Below, piece by piece: positions 25,598 to 34,297 of a DNA stretch of 64,000 nt. Made by a program: the position numbers and the translations under genes. Under the pieces are notes generated by a model that saw only the letters and a program-made list of their open reading frames with translations, was not told the DNA's origin and made no database searches. Source of the DNA: Alphaproteobacteria bacterium (GTDB lineage: Bacteria > Pseudomonadota > Alphaproteobacteria > UBA8366); NCBI GenBank assembly GCA_021774335.1, contig JAJFJD010000020.1, forward strand, positions 186,001-250,000, read 5' to 3'. Every line of letters starts with the position of its first letter. Within the stretch, counting starts at the first letter, position 1.

Positions 25598-26485
25598 CTA
25601 CTTGCCACTGCCAGGGACTCGTTTCGCAGGGTTGCCAAGCACCTTCACACCGGGATCTACCGGGCGCATCACGACACTCCCCAGCGCGATATGAGCACCG
25701 TCGCCGACCGAAATGTAATCGATGATGGTCGCGTTCGGTCCGATCCAGACATCCGCGCCGATGGTCACGCTGCCGGACACTACGACGCCGGCAGCAATAA
25801 AGGTACGTGTGCCGACACTACAGTTGTGGGCGATGTGAACGTGGTCGTCGGTTTTTACATGATCACCGACCGAGGTTTCGTCGAGGGCTGCCCGCACCAC
25901 CGTGCAATTTGCGCCGATTTCGACGCCATCGCCAATCCGGACCATCCCAATATGCGGAAAGGAGATCGGCGTGTTGTCGTGGTCGCGAACAAAGCCGAAC
26001 CCGCGCGCGCCGATCGTCGAGTTGGGTTTGATAACGCACCCGCTGCCAATGACCGTCCGCGCTTCGATAACCACGTTGGCACCGACCCTGGTCCCAGGCC
26101 CGATCCGCACATCGTCACCAATGCATACCCCGGCGCCGAGAATGACATCTTCTCCAAGCTCGGCAGTGCCCGAAACGGTTGCTACGCCTTCCGCGGGCTC
26201 GGACACCTCTTCCGGGAAATATGCATTTAGCACCTTGCAAAACGCCAAACGAGGATTGTCATTGGATACGACAGCACATCTCAGATCGGGCGCGATCTCC
26301 GGCGTTGTGACACATAGAACCGCCGACAACCGGTTCAACACTGCAATCGCTGATGCATCGGCTTTATTCAAAAATACGACTGCCCCCGGTTCGGCCGACG
26401 CCAATGAACGGGCAGCGGTGATTTCGATATCTGATCCAGTTAGAGACCTACCCAGGAACGAAGCGATTTTCGACGCGCGGATCAT
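25598..26485 (-). CDS. LpxD-like left-handed beta-helix N-acyltransferase
   Basis: A 295-residue hexapeptide-repeat acyltransferase. ATG 26485 overlaps the TGA of the ABC transporter gene as ATGA, which fixes the start. The N-terminal 100 residues form the small uridine-binding-like domain (SIA...GAVVFLNKADASAI), and from about residue 100 hexapeptide repeats run through VILGAGVCIGDDVRIGPGTRV to VTIGADVWIGPNATI. A conserved His lies in DHVHIAHNCSVG, matching the catalytic region of LpxD. It may N-acylate an amino sugar of the glycan rather than lipid A, since it sits within the glycan operon and no other lipid A gene is near. Substrate remains open. Confidence 0.82.
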   Translation of the reverse strand: MIRASKIASFLGRSLTGSDIEITAARSLASAEPGAVVFLNKADASAIAVLNRLSAVLCVTTPEIAPDLRCAVVSNDNPRLAFCKVLNAYFPEEVSEPAEGVATVSGTAELGEDVILGAGVCIGDDVRIGPGTRVGANVVIEARTVIGSGCVIKPNSTIGARGFGFVRDHDNTPISFPHIGMVRIGDGVEIGANCTVVRAALDETSVGDHVKTDDHVHIAHNCSVGTRTFIAAGVVVSGSVTIGADVWIGPNATIIDYISVGDGAHIALGSVVMRPVDPGVKVLGNPAKRVPGSGK

Positions 26486-28275
26486 GTCGAATTCTCCGTT
26501 GTGCTGTCCTGCGCGGCTTGAAATTCCCACAAACGCCTGAACGGACCGTCAGTTCGTATTAGGGCGTCGAATTCTCCGGACTCAACGATCTGCCCGTCCT
26601 CGAACACCAGGATACGGTCCGCCTTCCGCAAGGTCGAAAGGCGATGCGCGATCATAACGATCGTTACTTTGCCGCGAAGTGTATCGATCGCCCGAAGAAC
26701 CTGTTGCTCGCTTTCTGAATCCAGGGCACTGGTTGCTTCATCGAGAATGATCAAACGCTTATTCCCGTACAATGCTCTCGCGAGACCGATCCGTTGACGT
26801 TGCCCGCCCGACATGCGCACGCTCCGCCCACCGATGACCGTATCGTATCCCTGGGGAAACTCCTGAATGAAACCATTGGCGTTTGCGAGTTTCGCCGCGC
26901 GCTCGACTTCTTCCAAAACAATATTCTCGGCGCCCCAGGCAATGTTGTCGGCGACTGTCCCCTGCAAGAACAGCGTCTCCTGCGCCACATAGCCGATCTG
27001 ATGACGCCACGCACGAAGATCCAATGCTTGCACCGCGGTTCCATCGATGTTCACCACCCCATCCGCCGGCACAACGAGCCCCACAATCGCATCCACGAAG
27101 GTGGATTTCCCCGCACCCGATGGCCCGGTCAAACCCACGACGGAACCCGCGCCGATATCAACCGATACATTGGACAAGGCAGGATGCTTGTCATAATGGA
27201 CTGAAAGACTGACGGTCGAAATCGCGGCAGGGTTCGAAGACTGGGGGGCGACACCGTCGCTGCGATGTTCTGCGGCACTTGCCGCGCCTTCATATTCGCT
27301 ATGTACGGATAACAGCGCCGGCGCTGACAATGCGAAAGATTGCCGCAACTGCTGAAAAGTCGAGAGCTGAACATACAGCCGCAGAAACACGTATATGGAC
27401 ACGATAATCGAGGCGACGCTAACCGTCGCGTAGGTTAGCGCCAGCCAAACGCCCAACCCCAGCATTACATAGCCAAGAGTCATGTAGATGAGCATTATGA
27501 CCGCAGGGATGATTCCAGCGGTCACGTATGTGCGCCGGTATCGCTCGATCGCATTTTGCATAACCGATTGAGCGATCCCTTCCGTTGCAGTCGCTTTGAT
27601 CAACTTTGCGCTTGCCAGAAATTCCTGCACGTGATGCAAAAGCCGTTCCGACACAGTCGTCACATCTTCGCCGACGCGTCGGCTTGTTCGGCTCAACGGC
27701 CGGGTCGCAAGGTAGACTCCCAACCCGAATACGCTGAGAAACGCAACCATCTGCCATGCTGCGGCAAGCGATATCACCGCGTAGACCAGAATAAACAACG
27801 CCGAATTGATCAATTGAAGCGCGAGGCTGAGCGCCGCGCTGATCCGCGACGTTTCACTGACGATAACATTCGCCTGCCGGCTGGCGTCGGTCCGCATGAG
27901 ATACGGCCAATCGGCCGCGATGACCCTGTTGAAGAGACGGTGACGCCAGTCGGCTGTGTAGTGGTTTGTGCACGACACCTCGAACCAGGTTTTGGCGAAC
28001 GTCGCAATTACCTGAAGCACCAGCACCGAGACAATCAATACGAGCAAAGGTTCCAACTCGTCTGGGATCGAAAGCGTGGAGAGTACTTGATCCACCGCTT
28101 TGCTCAGAACACTCGTGTCTGAATCACTGCCTAATCCGAAACGGGACAAAAGCGGTAGCAGCATTGTCAGTCCAATACCTTCGAGGAGCGATGCCAAACA
28201 CATCACGAATACCAGCAACGGCACCCGATACCCGAGGCAACGATAACTATCGCGCATGACGGCGCTAAACATCAC
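26482..28275 (-). CDS. ABC transporter, fused permease/ATPase (MsbA/PglK-like flippase)
   Basis: A 597-residue half-transporter. Six transmembrane helices occupy about residues 15-310, and the nucleotide-binding domain about 350-590 with Walker A GPSGAGKST, the signature SGGQRQRIGLARAL, Walker B RLIILDEATSALD and the His switch MIAHRLST. All catalytic residues are present. Within a glycan operon such proteins, like PglK, commonly flip lipid-linked oligosaccharides. A Wzx-type flippase is also encoded at 14808, so the locus has two candidate exporters. It overlaps the LpxD-like gene downstream by 4 bases, and a 33-base gap separates it from the upstream gene. Confidence 0.9.
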   Translation of the reverse strand: MMFSAVMRDSYRCLGYRVPLLVFVMCLASLLEGIGLTMLLPLLSRFGLGSDSDTSVLSKAVDQVLSTLSIPDELEPLLVLIVSVLVLQVIATFAKTWFEVSCTNHYTADWRHRLFNRVIAADWPYLMRTDASRQANVIVSETSRISAALSLALQLINSALFILVYAVISLAAAWQMVAFLSVFGLGVYLATRPLSRTSRRVGEDVTTVSERLLHHVQEFLASAKLIKATATEGIAQSVMQNAIERYRRTYVTAGIIPAVIMLIYMTLGYVMLGLGVWLALTYATVSVASIIVSIYVFLRLYVQLSTFQQLRQSFALSAPALLSVHSEYEGAASAAEHRSDGVAPQSSNPAAISTVSLSVHYDKHPALSNVSVDIGAGSVVGLTGPSGAGKSTFVDAIVGLVVPADGVVNIDGTAVQALDLRAWRHQIGYVAQETLFLQGTVADNIAWGAENIVLEEVERAAKLANANGFIQEFPQGYDTVIGGRSVRMSGGQRQRIGLARALYGNKRLIILDEATSALDSESEQQVLRAIDTLRGKVTIVMIAHRLSTLRKADRILVFEDGQIVESGEFDALIRTDGPFRRLWEFQAAQDSTTENST

Positions 28276-28308
28276 ATTCCGATTTGACTATTGAATGATT
28301 CAATTTTT

Positions 28309-29535
28309 CTACGAGTCCAACAATTCGAACACGCCGCCACGCCAACGACTGCCGGCAAAGGTACCCTGCTGGATACGCGCAAGTGCCGACGCGATCTGCC
28401 GTCCCCGCGCGGCCACGCTGTGCCGCTCCTGAACCAAATGAAGGCCTGCATCGGCAATCGCCTGCGCGCGATCCATGTCGGCCGTCAGCCAAGCATGCGC
28501 ATCTAGAACATCGCCGCCACTGCATACAACGGCATTCTCCTTGTCCACGAACCCCAGCTCCGCGAATCCGTTCGACCGCTCACAGACCAGGACGCATCCG
28601 TTGGCCGGAATTTCGTAGTATTTGCGGATCGGCCAATTGACGAAGCTGCCGCACGTGAAGCTGAACCTCGATTGTTGGAGTGCCCGGCGGAACGCCCATT
28701 GCAGCAATTTGATCGTGGCGTATTTGTTATAGAGGTTGACCTTCAGCTTCTGGGCAGCGCCAAGGATATACCTGATCCAATCTCCGCTTCGCTCAAGCCC
28801 TGCCTGGTCAAGGGCCTCACGGGCCATAACGCGCGCGTCGTAATCAGCGCCAAGAACACTCCAGTCGAATCGACGGGCGGCGAGCCGGGTTCCGTCAATT
28901 TCAGCTTCGGAAATGAATTGTGGGCAAGAGATGATCTTTTCGGGGCGCCGCTTGAGAAACTCGAAGTACCGGTCATTGCAATGACCAAAAGCCAATAGGT
29001 TTACGCCACCTTCAAGCATGCTTGCCGGGTCCAGGCCGGCAATTGTGTCGATGAACTCGACACCCCAGGTCACATAAAAGTCGCTTATCGATTCGAGTGT
29101 TTCGAGCCGTTGGCTTGAAAAATTGTAGTAGTCGGACTGAAGCAAGGCGACGAGCCGCATGCCGTCATACTTTCGCAAAAAATTTTGATAGTCGCGGCCC
29201 ATGGCGAGAAGGGCCGGATCGAATTTGCAGGCGTGATTCCGGAACCGTAACTCCTGTCCACGATCGAGGATACTGAAGTCCTCGATCGCCGTTTCATCGG
29301 ACAGAATAAAATCAAAGGGCCCATTCGCCGTAACATACGCCTCTATCCCCTTGCTCAACGCTTCCGGGGGCAGATAGCCAGGGCCATAGAACGTCACGTC
29401 GGCAATGGTACGCAGGATATCGCACAGCAGTTCACGGGTCGGATTCAAGAAACCGACGTCGAACGTGAGATAAAGAACCGTTGGACGCCCCTGCCGGTCA
29501 TTGTCGATCGCAGGCTGAAACTCGGAACCAGTCAT
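28309..29535 (-). CDS. CgeB-like glycosyltransferase
   Basis: About 408 residues from ATG 29535. The frame stays open upstream into wecB, but domain similarity begins at TVLYLTFDVGFLNPTRELL, so the internal start is preferred. The C-terminal block FTCGSFVNWPIRKYYEIPANGCVLVCE followed by VCSGGDVLDAHAWL is the signature of the Glyco_trans_1_2/CgeB group of GT-B enzymes. ATG 29535 overlaps the stop of a 12-codon frame that itself overlaps the stop of wecB (see 29532-29570). It likely extends the glycan on the cytoplasmic side. Confidence 0.75.
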   Translation of the reverse strand: MTGSEFQPAIDNDRQGRPTVLYLTFDVGFLNPTRELLCDILRTIADVTFYGPGYLPPEALSKGIEAYVTANGPFDFILSDETAIEDFSILDRGQELRFRNHACKFDPALLAMGRDYQNFLRKYDGMRLVALLQSDYYNFSSQRLETLESISDFYVTWGVEFIDTIAGLDPASMLEGGVNLLAFGHCNDRYFEFLKRRPEKIISCPQFISEAEIDGTRLAARRFDWSVLGADYDARVMAREALDQAGLERSGDWIRYILGAAQKLKVNLYNKYATIKLLQWAFRRALQQSRFSFTCGSFVNWPIRKYYEIPANGCVLVCERSNGFAELGFVDKENAVVCSGGDVLDAHAWLTADMDRAQAIADAGLHLVQERHSVAARGRQIASALARIQQGTFAGSRWRGGVFELLDS

Positions 29536-29570
29536 CGTCTGACCCGCAAGAGAATGACGATTTGAGTCAT
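29532..29570 (-). CDS. 12-codon minigene linking wecB and the next glycosyltransferase
   Basis: ATG 29570-29568 overlaps the TGA of wecB as ATGA. The frame runs for 12 codons (MTQIVILLRVRR) and ends with TGA 29534-29532, which overlaps the ATG of the downstream glycosyltransferase, again as ATGA. It could hand terminating ribosomes from one gene to the next. The peptide itself may have no function, and the arrangement could be coincidental. Confidence 0.3.
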   Translation of the reverse strand: MTQIVILLRVRR

Positions 29571-30712
29571 CCGCCCAAGACAGCGGTGACGGCGGTGGCA
29601 ATCCGTTCGGCGGCATGGCCATCTCCGAACCACGCCGGTGCCTCACCGTCCGGAGGGCGGACATTTCGGCATGTCGCCGCCAGATCGGCCGGACGAAATC
29701 CCAGCAACCGGTTCCAGCCGCTGCTGATCGTTTCCGGCCATTCCGTTTCTTCCCGCAATGTGAGGCAGGGAACACTCAGCATGTAGGCCTCCTTCTGCAC
29801 GCCGCCTGAATCCGTGACGATCACACGCGCTTCCGCTTGCGCCCGAATAAAGCGCCCGTAAGACATCGGCGGCACGCAATGGAGACCCGGCCTGTCATCC
29901 ACGATGCTATTGAGCCCCGCGCGCTCGAGGCTTGATTTGGTTCGGGGATGCATCGGAAACACCACTGGCATCGCCTCCGACAAATCCGCGATGGAATTCA
30001 AAAGCGATTTTAGAATTTCCTCATCATCCGTGCTCTCGGCACGATGCAGTGTCACCAGCGCATATCCCTGCGGCGCCAACGTGTCGATCAACGAGTCCTC
30101 GATCTCTCGATCACGGATCGCCAGAAGCGCATCCATCATTACGTCACCGACATTCGCCACGATGGGTTTCCCGGTCGGTCGCAACGCCCCGCATGCCGCC
30201 TGCGACAATAATCCGGCGCCGGTATCCGGGCCGGCCACGCTTTCCTTTCGCAGGTTCTCCACCGCCGACGCCGTCGGGCAAAACAGAAGGCTGGAAATAT
30301 GATCGGTCAGACGGCGGTTGATCTCCTCCGGCATGGCCGCGCGATAGCTGCGCAATCCCGCTTCGACATGGATAACAGGTATCGCCATTTTGGCAGCGGC
30401 CAACGCCCCGGCGATTGTGCTGTTGGTGTCGCCATAGACCAAGACCGCGGACGGGGCCTCTTCCTCCAGCACCGCTTCGGTATTCTCCAGGATCCTGCCG
30501 GTCATACGGCCATGCGAGCCGCTGCCCACGCCGAGGCTATGGGCTGGCTTCGGTAAGTCCAACTCGCGGAAAAACGCGCCCGCCATGTCGTCGTCATAGT
30601 GCTGACCGGTGTCTACGAGGCATTCGTCGATACCGGCTTTCTGGAAAGCCTTACAAACAGGGGCAGCCTTAATAAATTGCGGTCGGGCACCGACAATGCT
30701 GACAAGCTTCAC
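29567..30712 (-). CDS. wecB: Non-hydrolysing UDP-N-acetylglucosamine 2-epimerase
   Basis: A 381-residue cytoplasmic GT-B-fold enzyme of the WecB/WbpI family, which interconverts gluco- and manno-configured UDP-HexNAc or its uronic acid derivatives. Diagnostic parts are VGARPQFIKAAPV at the N terminus, LVYGDTNSTIAGALAA, IPVIHVEAGLRS, PEEINRRLTDHIS and the C-terminal VTDSGGVQKEAYMLSVPCLTLREETEWPE. All are intact and the length is normal. Given the WbpB/D/E homologues in the same operon, it may work as WbpI on UDP-GlcNAc(3NAc)A, yielding the manno form, rather than on UDP-GlcNAc. It overlaps its neighbours by 4 bases on both sides. Confidence 0.92.
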   Translation of the reverse strand: MKLVSIVGARPQFIKAAPVCKAFQKAGIDECLVDTGQHYDDDMAGAFFRELDLPKPAHSLGVGSGSHGRMTGRILENTEAVLEEEAPSAVLVYGDTNSTIAGALAAAKMAIPVIHVEAGLRSYRAAMPEEINRRLTDHISSLLFCPTASAVENLRKESVAGPDTGAGLLSQAACGALRPTGKPIVANVGDVMMDALLAIRDREIEDSLIDTLAPQGYALVTLHRAESTDDEEILKSLLNSIADLSEAMPVVFPMHPRTKSSLERAGLNSIVDDRPGLHCVPPMSYGRFIRAQAEARVIVTDSGGVQKEAYMLSVPCLTLREETEWPETISSGWNRLLGFRPADLAATCRNVRPPDGEAPAWFGDGHAAERIATAVTAVLGG

Positions 30713-31938
30713 GATTTCGTCCTGCTTCCGGTCATACCCAAGTACAAATCAACCTCGGCGTCTTTGCACCGTTGCGGCGCATACTCTCGCCAATACAGCT
30801 CTTTCAGCCGACCGCCCATGGCCGATGCCTGCGCCGAGTCAGCCAGCATCCGCCCGATCGCACTCCGCCATGCCTGCGGATCGTGGGGATCGACGGCGAG
30901 GCCGCTTTGCCCGTCTTCAACCATCTCGGTGTGCCATTCCACATTACTGGTAACCACGGGTTTCCCGATACTGGCGGCTTCGAGCAGCACGAAACCGGAC
31001 ATCGGAATCAGCACCATCTCGGCCCGGCGCAGGAGCGTGTGCACCACGGCGCTTGCCTGCCAACCCAGGAATTTGACATCTGGGCGTCCCGCAAATCGCG
31101 CTTCGCCCTCCTCCCGCAACGGCCCATCGCCGCAAAAGCAGAAACATACTTTCCGGCCGTCCGCCGTCTCGAGGTTCAGGCCATCAATCGCGTCAAAGAG
31201 AACATCGGTAAACTTATACGGATTCAAGAATCCAACGATCGGTATGATTGCCGAATTCGACGGCAATTCGAGCTTGGCCATCGCAGTTTCATCAGTATCA
31301 ACTGACTCGATGATTGGAGTGCTCAGCCACGGTATGTGGGCGCATTTCGATGCACTCCGCCGACCAATGATGTTCTCGACATAAGTCTGCGTGAAGCGGT
31401 TCGGAACGATAATCCTGTGCGCAAGCTTCAGGACCAACCATTCCATTCCGTAGGAGATGGTCCGGCTGTTGTAGTTATAGGACCGGTTACGCTCCTGCAC
31501 GATGCGGTTATCACCGCCCAGGGACACTATGAACGGAAGGCCGCACAGCCGCGCGGCAATCCCACCGACGAGGCTTCCCAGATACGGCAGTCGTCCACGC
31601 ACAATGTCTATCTTCTCGGACCGGAACAGCCGCATCGCCTGGCGCAACGACCGGAAGAAACGAACCGGGCTGAGCCATGCCGAAGGATGATGAATTAACT
31701 TAATTCCCTGCGGTGCAAAAAATTCACTAAGACCAATATCTTGTTCATGCGGCGTAAAATGAAAAACCGACGCATAGGCGCGATCGGGATTGTAGATATC
31801 CGGTACGTTCGCGAGCACACCCTTCTTCTCCAGGTCCATTAGGCTGGAATCCATGAAGTTCGCTATTTTCAGATCACCGGCACGCCCCACCGACTCCGTT
31901 TCGGTGCCACTGCCGATGCCTGCGGCAACAGTAGTCAT
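30709..31938 (-). CDS. GT4 family glycosyltransferase
   Basis: A 409-residue GT-B glycosyltransferase. Its ATG at 31938 overlaps the stop of the membrane protein gene (ATGA), and its own stop overlaps the start of wecB in the same way. The donor domain includes PIVGFLNPYKFTDVLFDAI, CFCGDGPLREEGE, VKFLGWQASAVVHTLLRRAEMVLIP and a C-terminal EAASIGKPVVTSNVEWHTEMV block with the conserved Glu. The start region is atypically Gly/Thr-rich for about 25 residues before the core fold. It probably adds one sugar of the repeat unit. Confidence 0.86.
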   Translation of the reverse strand: MTTVAAGIGSGTETESVGRAGDLKIANFMDSSLMDLEKKGVLANVPDIYNPDRAYASVFHFTPHEQDIGLSEFFAPQGIKLIHHPSAWLSPVRFFRSLRQAMRLFRSEKIDIVRGRLPYLGSLVGGIAARLCGLPFIVSLGGDNRIVQERNRSYNYNSRTISYGMEWLVLKLAHRIIVPNRFTQTYVENIIGRRSASKCAHIPWLSTPIIESVDTDETAMAKLELPSNSAIIPIVGFLNPYKFTDVLFDAIDGLNLETADGRKVCFCFCGDGPLREEGEARFAGRPDVKFLGWQASAVVHTLLRRAEMVLIPMSGFVLLEAASIGKPVVTSNVEWHTEMVEDGQSGLAVDPHDPQAWRSAIGRMLADSAQASAMGGRLKELYWREYAPQRCKDAEVDLYLGMTGSRTKS

Positions 31939-33479
31939 CGCGGGGCCGCCGTCGAAAATTCTTTATGCATCGTTAGGTCGTAGAGCGCATAACATCCACA
32001 GCTATCGATCAACGCAGACTCAGACAACTGCAATTCCTCCGGCTTCGAATAGGCGGTGTCGAGCAGTAGCCGCGTCACGCCATCACGCGCGTAATAGCCC
32101 AAGTCATGCTTCAAAACGGGAAAGAACGCTTCAAGCCGATCGTCGAAGACGTCACTATGCGTTCCCCAATAAACAGGCTTCCGCGTGCGATATGCCACCA
32201 GATCACATAGGTGGACCGGCAACGCCATCACCTGTGCAGCGTCGTCCGCGGCGACACGGTCCATCAACCGTTCGAGCTCGTCATTCTCCGATCCGGTATT
32301 GCCGCCCGCCGTCTGCCGCATCAGCCGCGCAATCAGGTAGTACTGCCGCAAGGTCAACACAGTAGCCGCCGCCGCCGCGACCCATACGACCGGATTGGTG
32401 GCCCCTGAAACGGCAATGGCTGTCACGACCAAGCTTGGGGCCAACGCAAACTTGAAATACTGCCTGCCGAGGCCGATCCCGCGCAGTGGCTTAACGAAGT
32501 GGATCAGGCCTGCCGTCCCATAGACCGACGCGATCCATGCCCAAAGGAAGACATACACCGAGGATGCCGCCGTTCCGTCCAATTGGGCGGTCGCAAGAAC
32601 CGGAAGAATGAAATAGTTCTGATGAAGCCCGTCTTTCAGATAGGCCAGCCACGACCCTGACGTCTCATCCCGATAAAAATCCTGCCGCGTATGCCCGTCG
32701 CCATAGACCGGGGATTGCCGAACGGAATGCGCGCCAAGCCTTTCCCAATTACGGTGCCAGAACCGAACGATGACCCAATGCCCCCGCAGCACACGCCAGG
32801 CGCCCTTCGGCCAAATAACGAAAGGAATCACATAGAGCATGCCGAACAACGATAGCCAGATCCAGGATCCGGTGACGGCGCTAAGAACCGGCAAAGTAAA
32901 CCAGAGTTGCTGGACCGTGAGCTTATGGCTGAAGAAGGTAGCGACCGCGACCGCGCCGGCGGCGATCAACCAAAACGGGTTTTGTGTCGCGGCGAACCCG
33001 GCCAACATTAAAAGGTTGGCCAGAAGCAATCCCAGCGGGCGAACGTTCAGGCTGGCAAACTCCGTCACCAGCCCGGCAACCGCCGCATAGAATATCGCGA
33101 CGGTAAATGCGACCACAGCCGAAGCCCCAAACCAGACAGCGGCGACATAGATGAGCAAAGCCGAGCCAAGATCGATCAAATGGTTCACGGCCCAATAGCG
33201 TTTCTCAAGCCAGCGTTTCGGCAACAGCGCACACAGGATCAGAAAGCCCGGCGGATACCACTGATCTTGCCCCTCCAGCATGAAGACCGGCGGTAGCCGA
33301 ATGGGCAATCGCTTCCGTTCGCGTAGGCATTCCGCATTGAGGAGAATGTTAAAGGCGTCGCATCCCTGGAAACGGCGCGGCCAAATTGGATAAATCCGTA
33401 CCGCAAGGAAAAGGGGAATCAACACGGATACGGCAACCAAATGGCGCCAGACGTCAGGGAATTCGTCGGACAGGGGCAC
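31935..33479 (-). CDS. Polytopic membrane protein, candidate GT-C glycosyltransferase or polymerase
   Basis: About 514 residues from GTG 33479, chosen because GGAG lies 10 bases upstream and the longer frame (to 33695) runs far into hisF2. There are roughly 10 transmembrane helices between residues 15 and 390 and a soluble C-terminal part of about 120 residues (AQVMALPVHLCDLVAYRTR onward). An acidic residue sits in the first periplasmic loop (RRFQGCDAFNILLNAE) and DQWYPPGFL follows, as in GT-C enzymes that use polyprenyl-phosphate sugars. It might be the Wzy polymerase of this operon or a GT39-like transferase. No family is certain. Confidence 0.65.
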   Translation of the reverse strand: MPLSDEFPDVWRHLVAVSVLIPLFLAVRIYPIWPRRFQGCDAFNILLNAECLRERKRLPIRLPPVFMLEGQDQWYPPGFLILCALLPKRWLEKRYWAVNHLIDLGSALLIYVAAVWFGASAVVAFTVAIFYAAVAGLVTEFASLNVRPLGLLLANLLMLAGFAATQNPFWLIAAGAVAVATFFSHKLTVQQLWFTLPVLSAVTGSWIWLSLFGMLYVIPFVIWPKGAWRVLRGHWVIVRFWHRNWERLGAHSVRQSPVYGDGHTRQDFYRDETSGSWLAYLKDGLHQNYFILPVLATAQLDGTAASSVYVFLWAWIASVYGTAGLIHFVKPLRGIGLGRQYFKFALAPSLVVTAIAVSGATNPVVWVAAAAATVLTLRQYYLIARLMRQTAGGNTGSENDELERLMDRVAADDAAQVMALPVHLCDLVAYRTRKPVYWGTHSDVFDDRLEAFFPVLKHDLGYYARDGVTRLLLDTAYSKPEELQLSESALIDSCGCYALYDLTMHKEFSTAAPR

Positions 33480-33505
33480 GATGAGGTTGCTCCGGCTCGA
33501 TCGGG

Positions 33506-34297
33506 TTACAAACTTTGGCTCGGCGTGTTCGAAACACCGCCTAGCAGATCTTCGAGAAAAACGCGTTCCGGAAAATTGATGAGCACACCGCGTTCCCGGC
33601 CCGAGAAGACGAAAATACTTCCGGCTGCGGCCGCAGACGCACCGGCGTCTCGGATGGGTTGCACAAGCTCCGTCCGCTCCCCCGCGCCGCCACAAGCGAC
33701 AACTGGAATTGTCGTCGCCTCGGTCACCTCCTTAATGAGATCCAGGTCATAGCCGTTCATTTCACCGTCATGGTCAATCGACTGCAGCAGGATTTCGCCG
33801 GCGCCGGCATCCTCCAGCTGGCGCGCCCGTTCCCCGGGGGCGATCCCGAGTTTACGTTTGGCGTTGGTCACACGGACCTCGTAGCCACCGAAAAGTTTGC
33901 GTTTGGCATCGACGCTGCCGACGATGCACTGGGTGCCAAAGGTCAATGCCGCGTCGGCGACAAGGTCAAGATTCTCGGCGGCGGAATGACCGATGACCAC
34001 TTTTTCAACACCGGACAGGATGATCCGCTCGATATCCGCCGTTGACCGAATGCCGCCACCATAGGTCAGCGGGACCCAACATTCGCCGGCAACGCTTTCG
34101 ATTAAATCGAAATTCGGACTTTGCCCGGAGGACGTGGCGCCGATATCCAGAAGGACGATTTCATCGACCTCGAACTGATTGAAGAGATTGATGACGTTGA
34201 CCGGATCGCCAAGATACGTGCGCTTGCCGAAACGCCGCGTCTTGACCATTCCCCCGTCTTCGATCAACAGGCAAGGTATGATGCGGGGAATTAGCAT
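33506..34297 (-). CDS. hisF2: HisF2/WbuZ-type acetamidino modification protein
   Basis: A 263-residue TIM barrel related to HisF. The start MLIPRIIPCLLIEDGG aligns without gaps to HisF, and shows Leu11 where the catalytic Asp11 of true HisF stands; Asp130 (IVGSVDAKR) is retained. Loss of Asp11 is expected in HisF2 paralogues that do not make imidazole glycerol phosphate but pass ammonia from HisH to an amidotransferase. The required partners are here: HisH at 43507 and the N-acetyl sugar amidotransferase at 35671. Together they would turn an N-acetyl group into an acetamidino group. The gene overlaps the upstream glycosyltransferase by 7 bases. Confidence 0.9.
   Translation of the reverse strand: MLIPRIIPCLLIEDGGMVKTRRFGKRTYLGDPVNVINLFNQFEVDEIVLLDIGATSSGQSPNFDLIESVAGECWVPLTYGGGIRSTADIERIILSGVEKVVIGHSAAENLDLVADAALTFGTQCIVGSVDAKRKLFGGYEVRVTNAKRKLGIAPGERARQLEDAGAGEILLQSIDHDGEMNGYDLDLIKEVTEATTIPVVACGGAGERTELVQPIRDAGASAAAAGSIFVFSGRERGVLINFPERVFLEDLLGGVSNTPSQSL

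Noticed and set aside
28288..28306. Hairpin TTGAA-TGA-TTCAA-TTTTT as a terminator between the CgeB-like and ABC transporter genes
   Set aside because: The T run is on the plus strand, whereas the genes are on the minus strand; the stem is short and AT-only.
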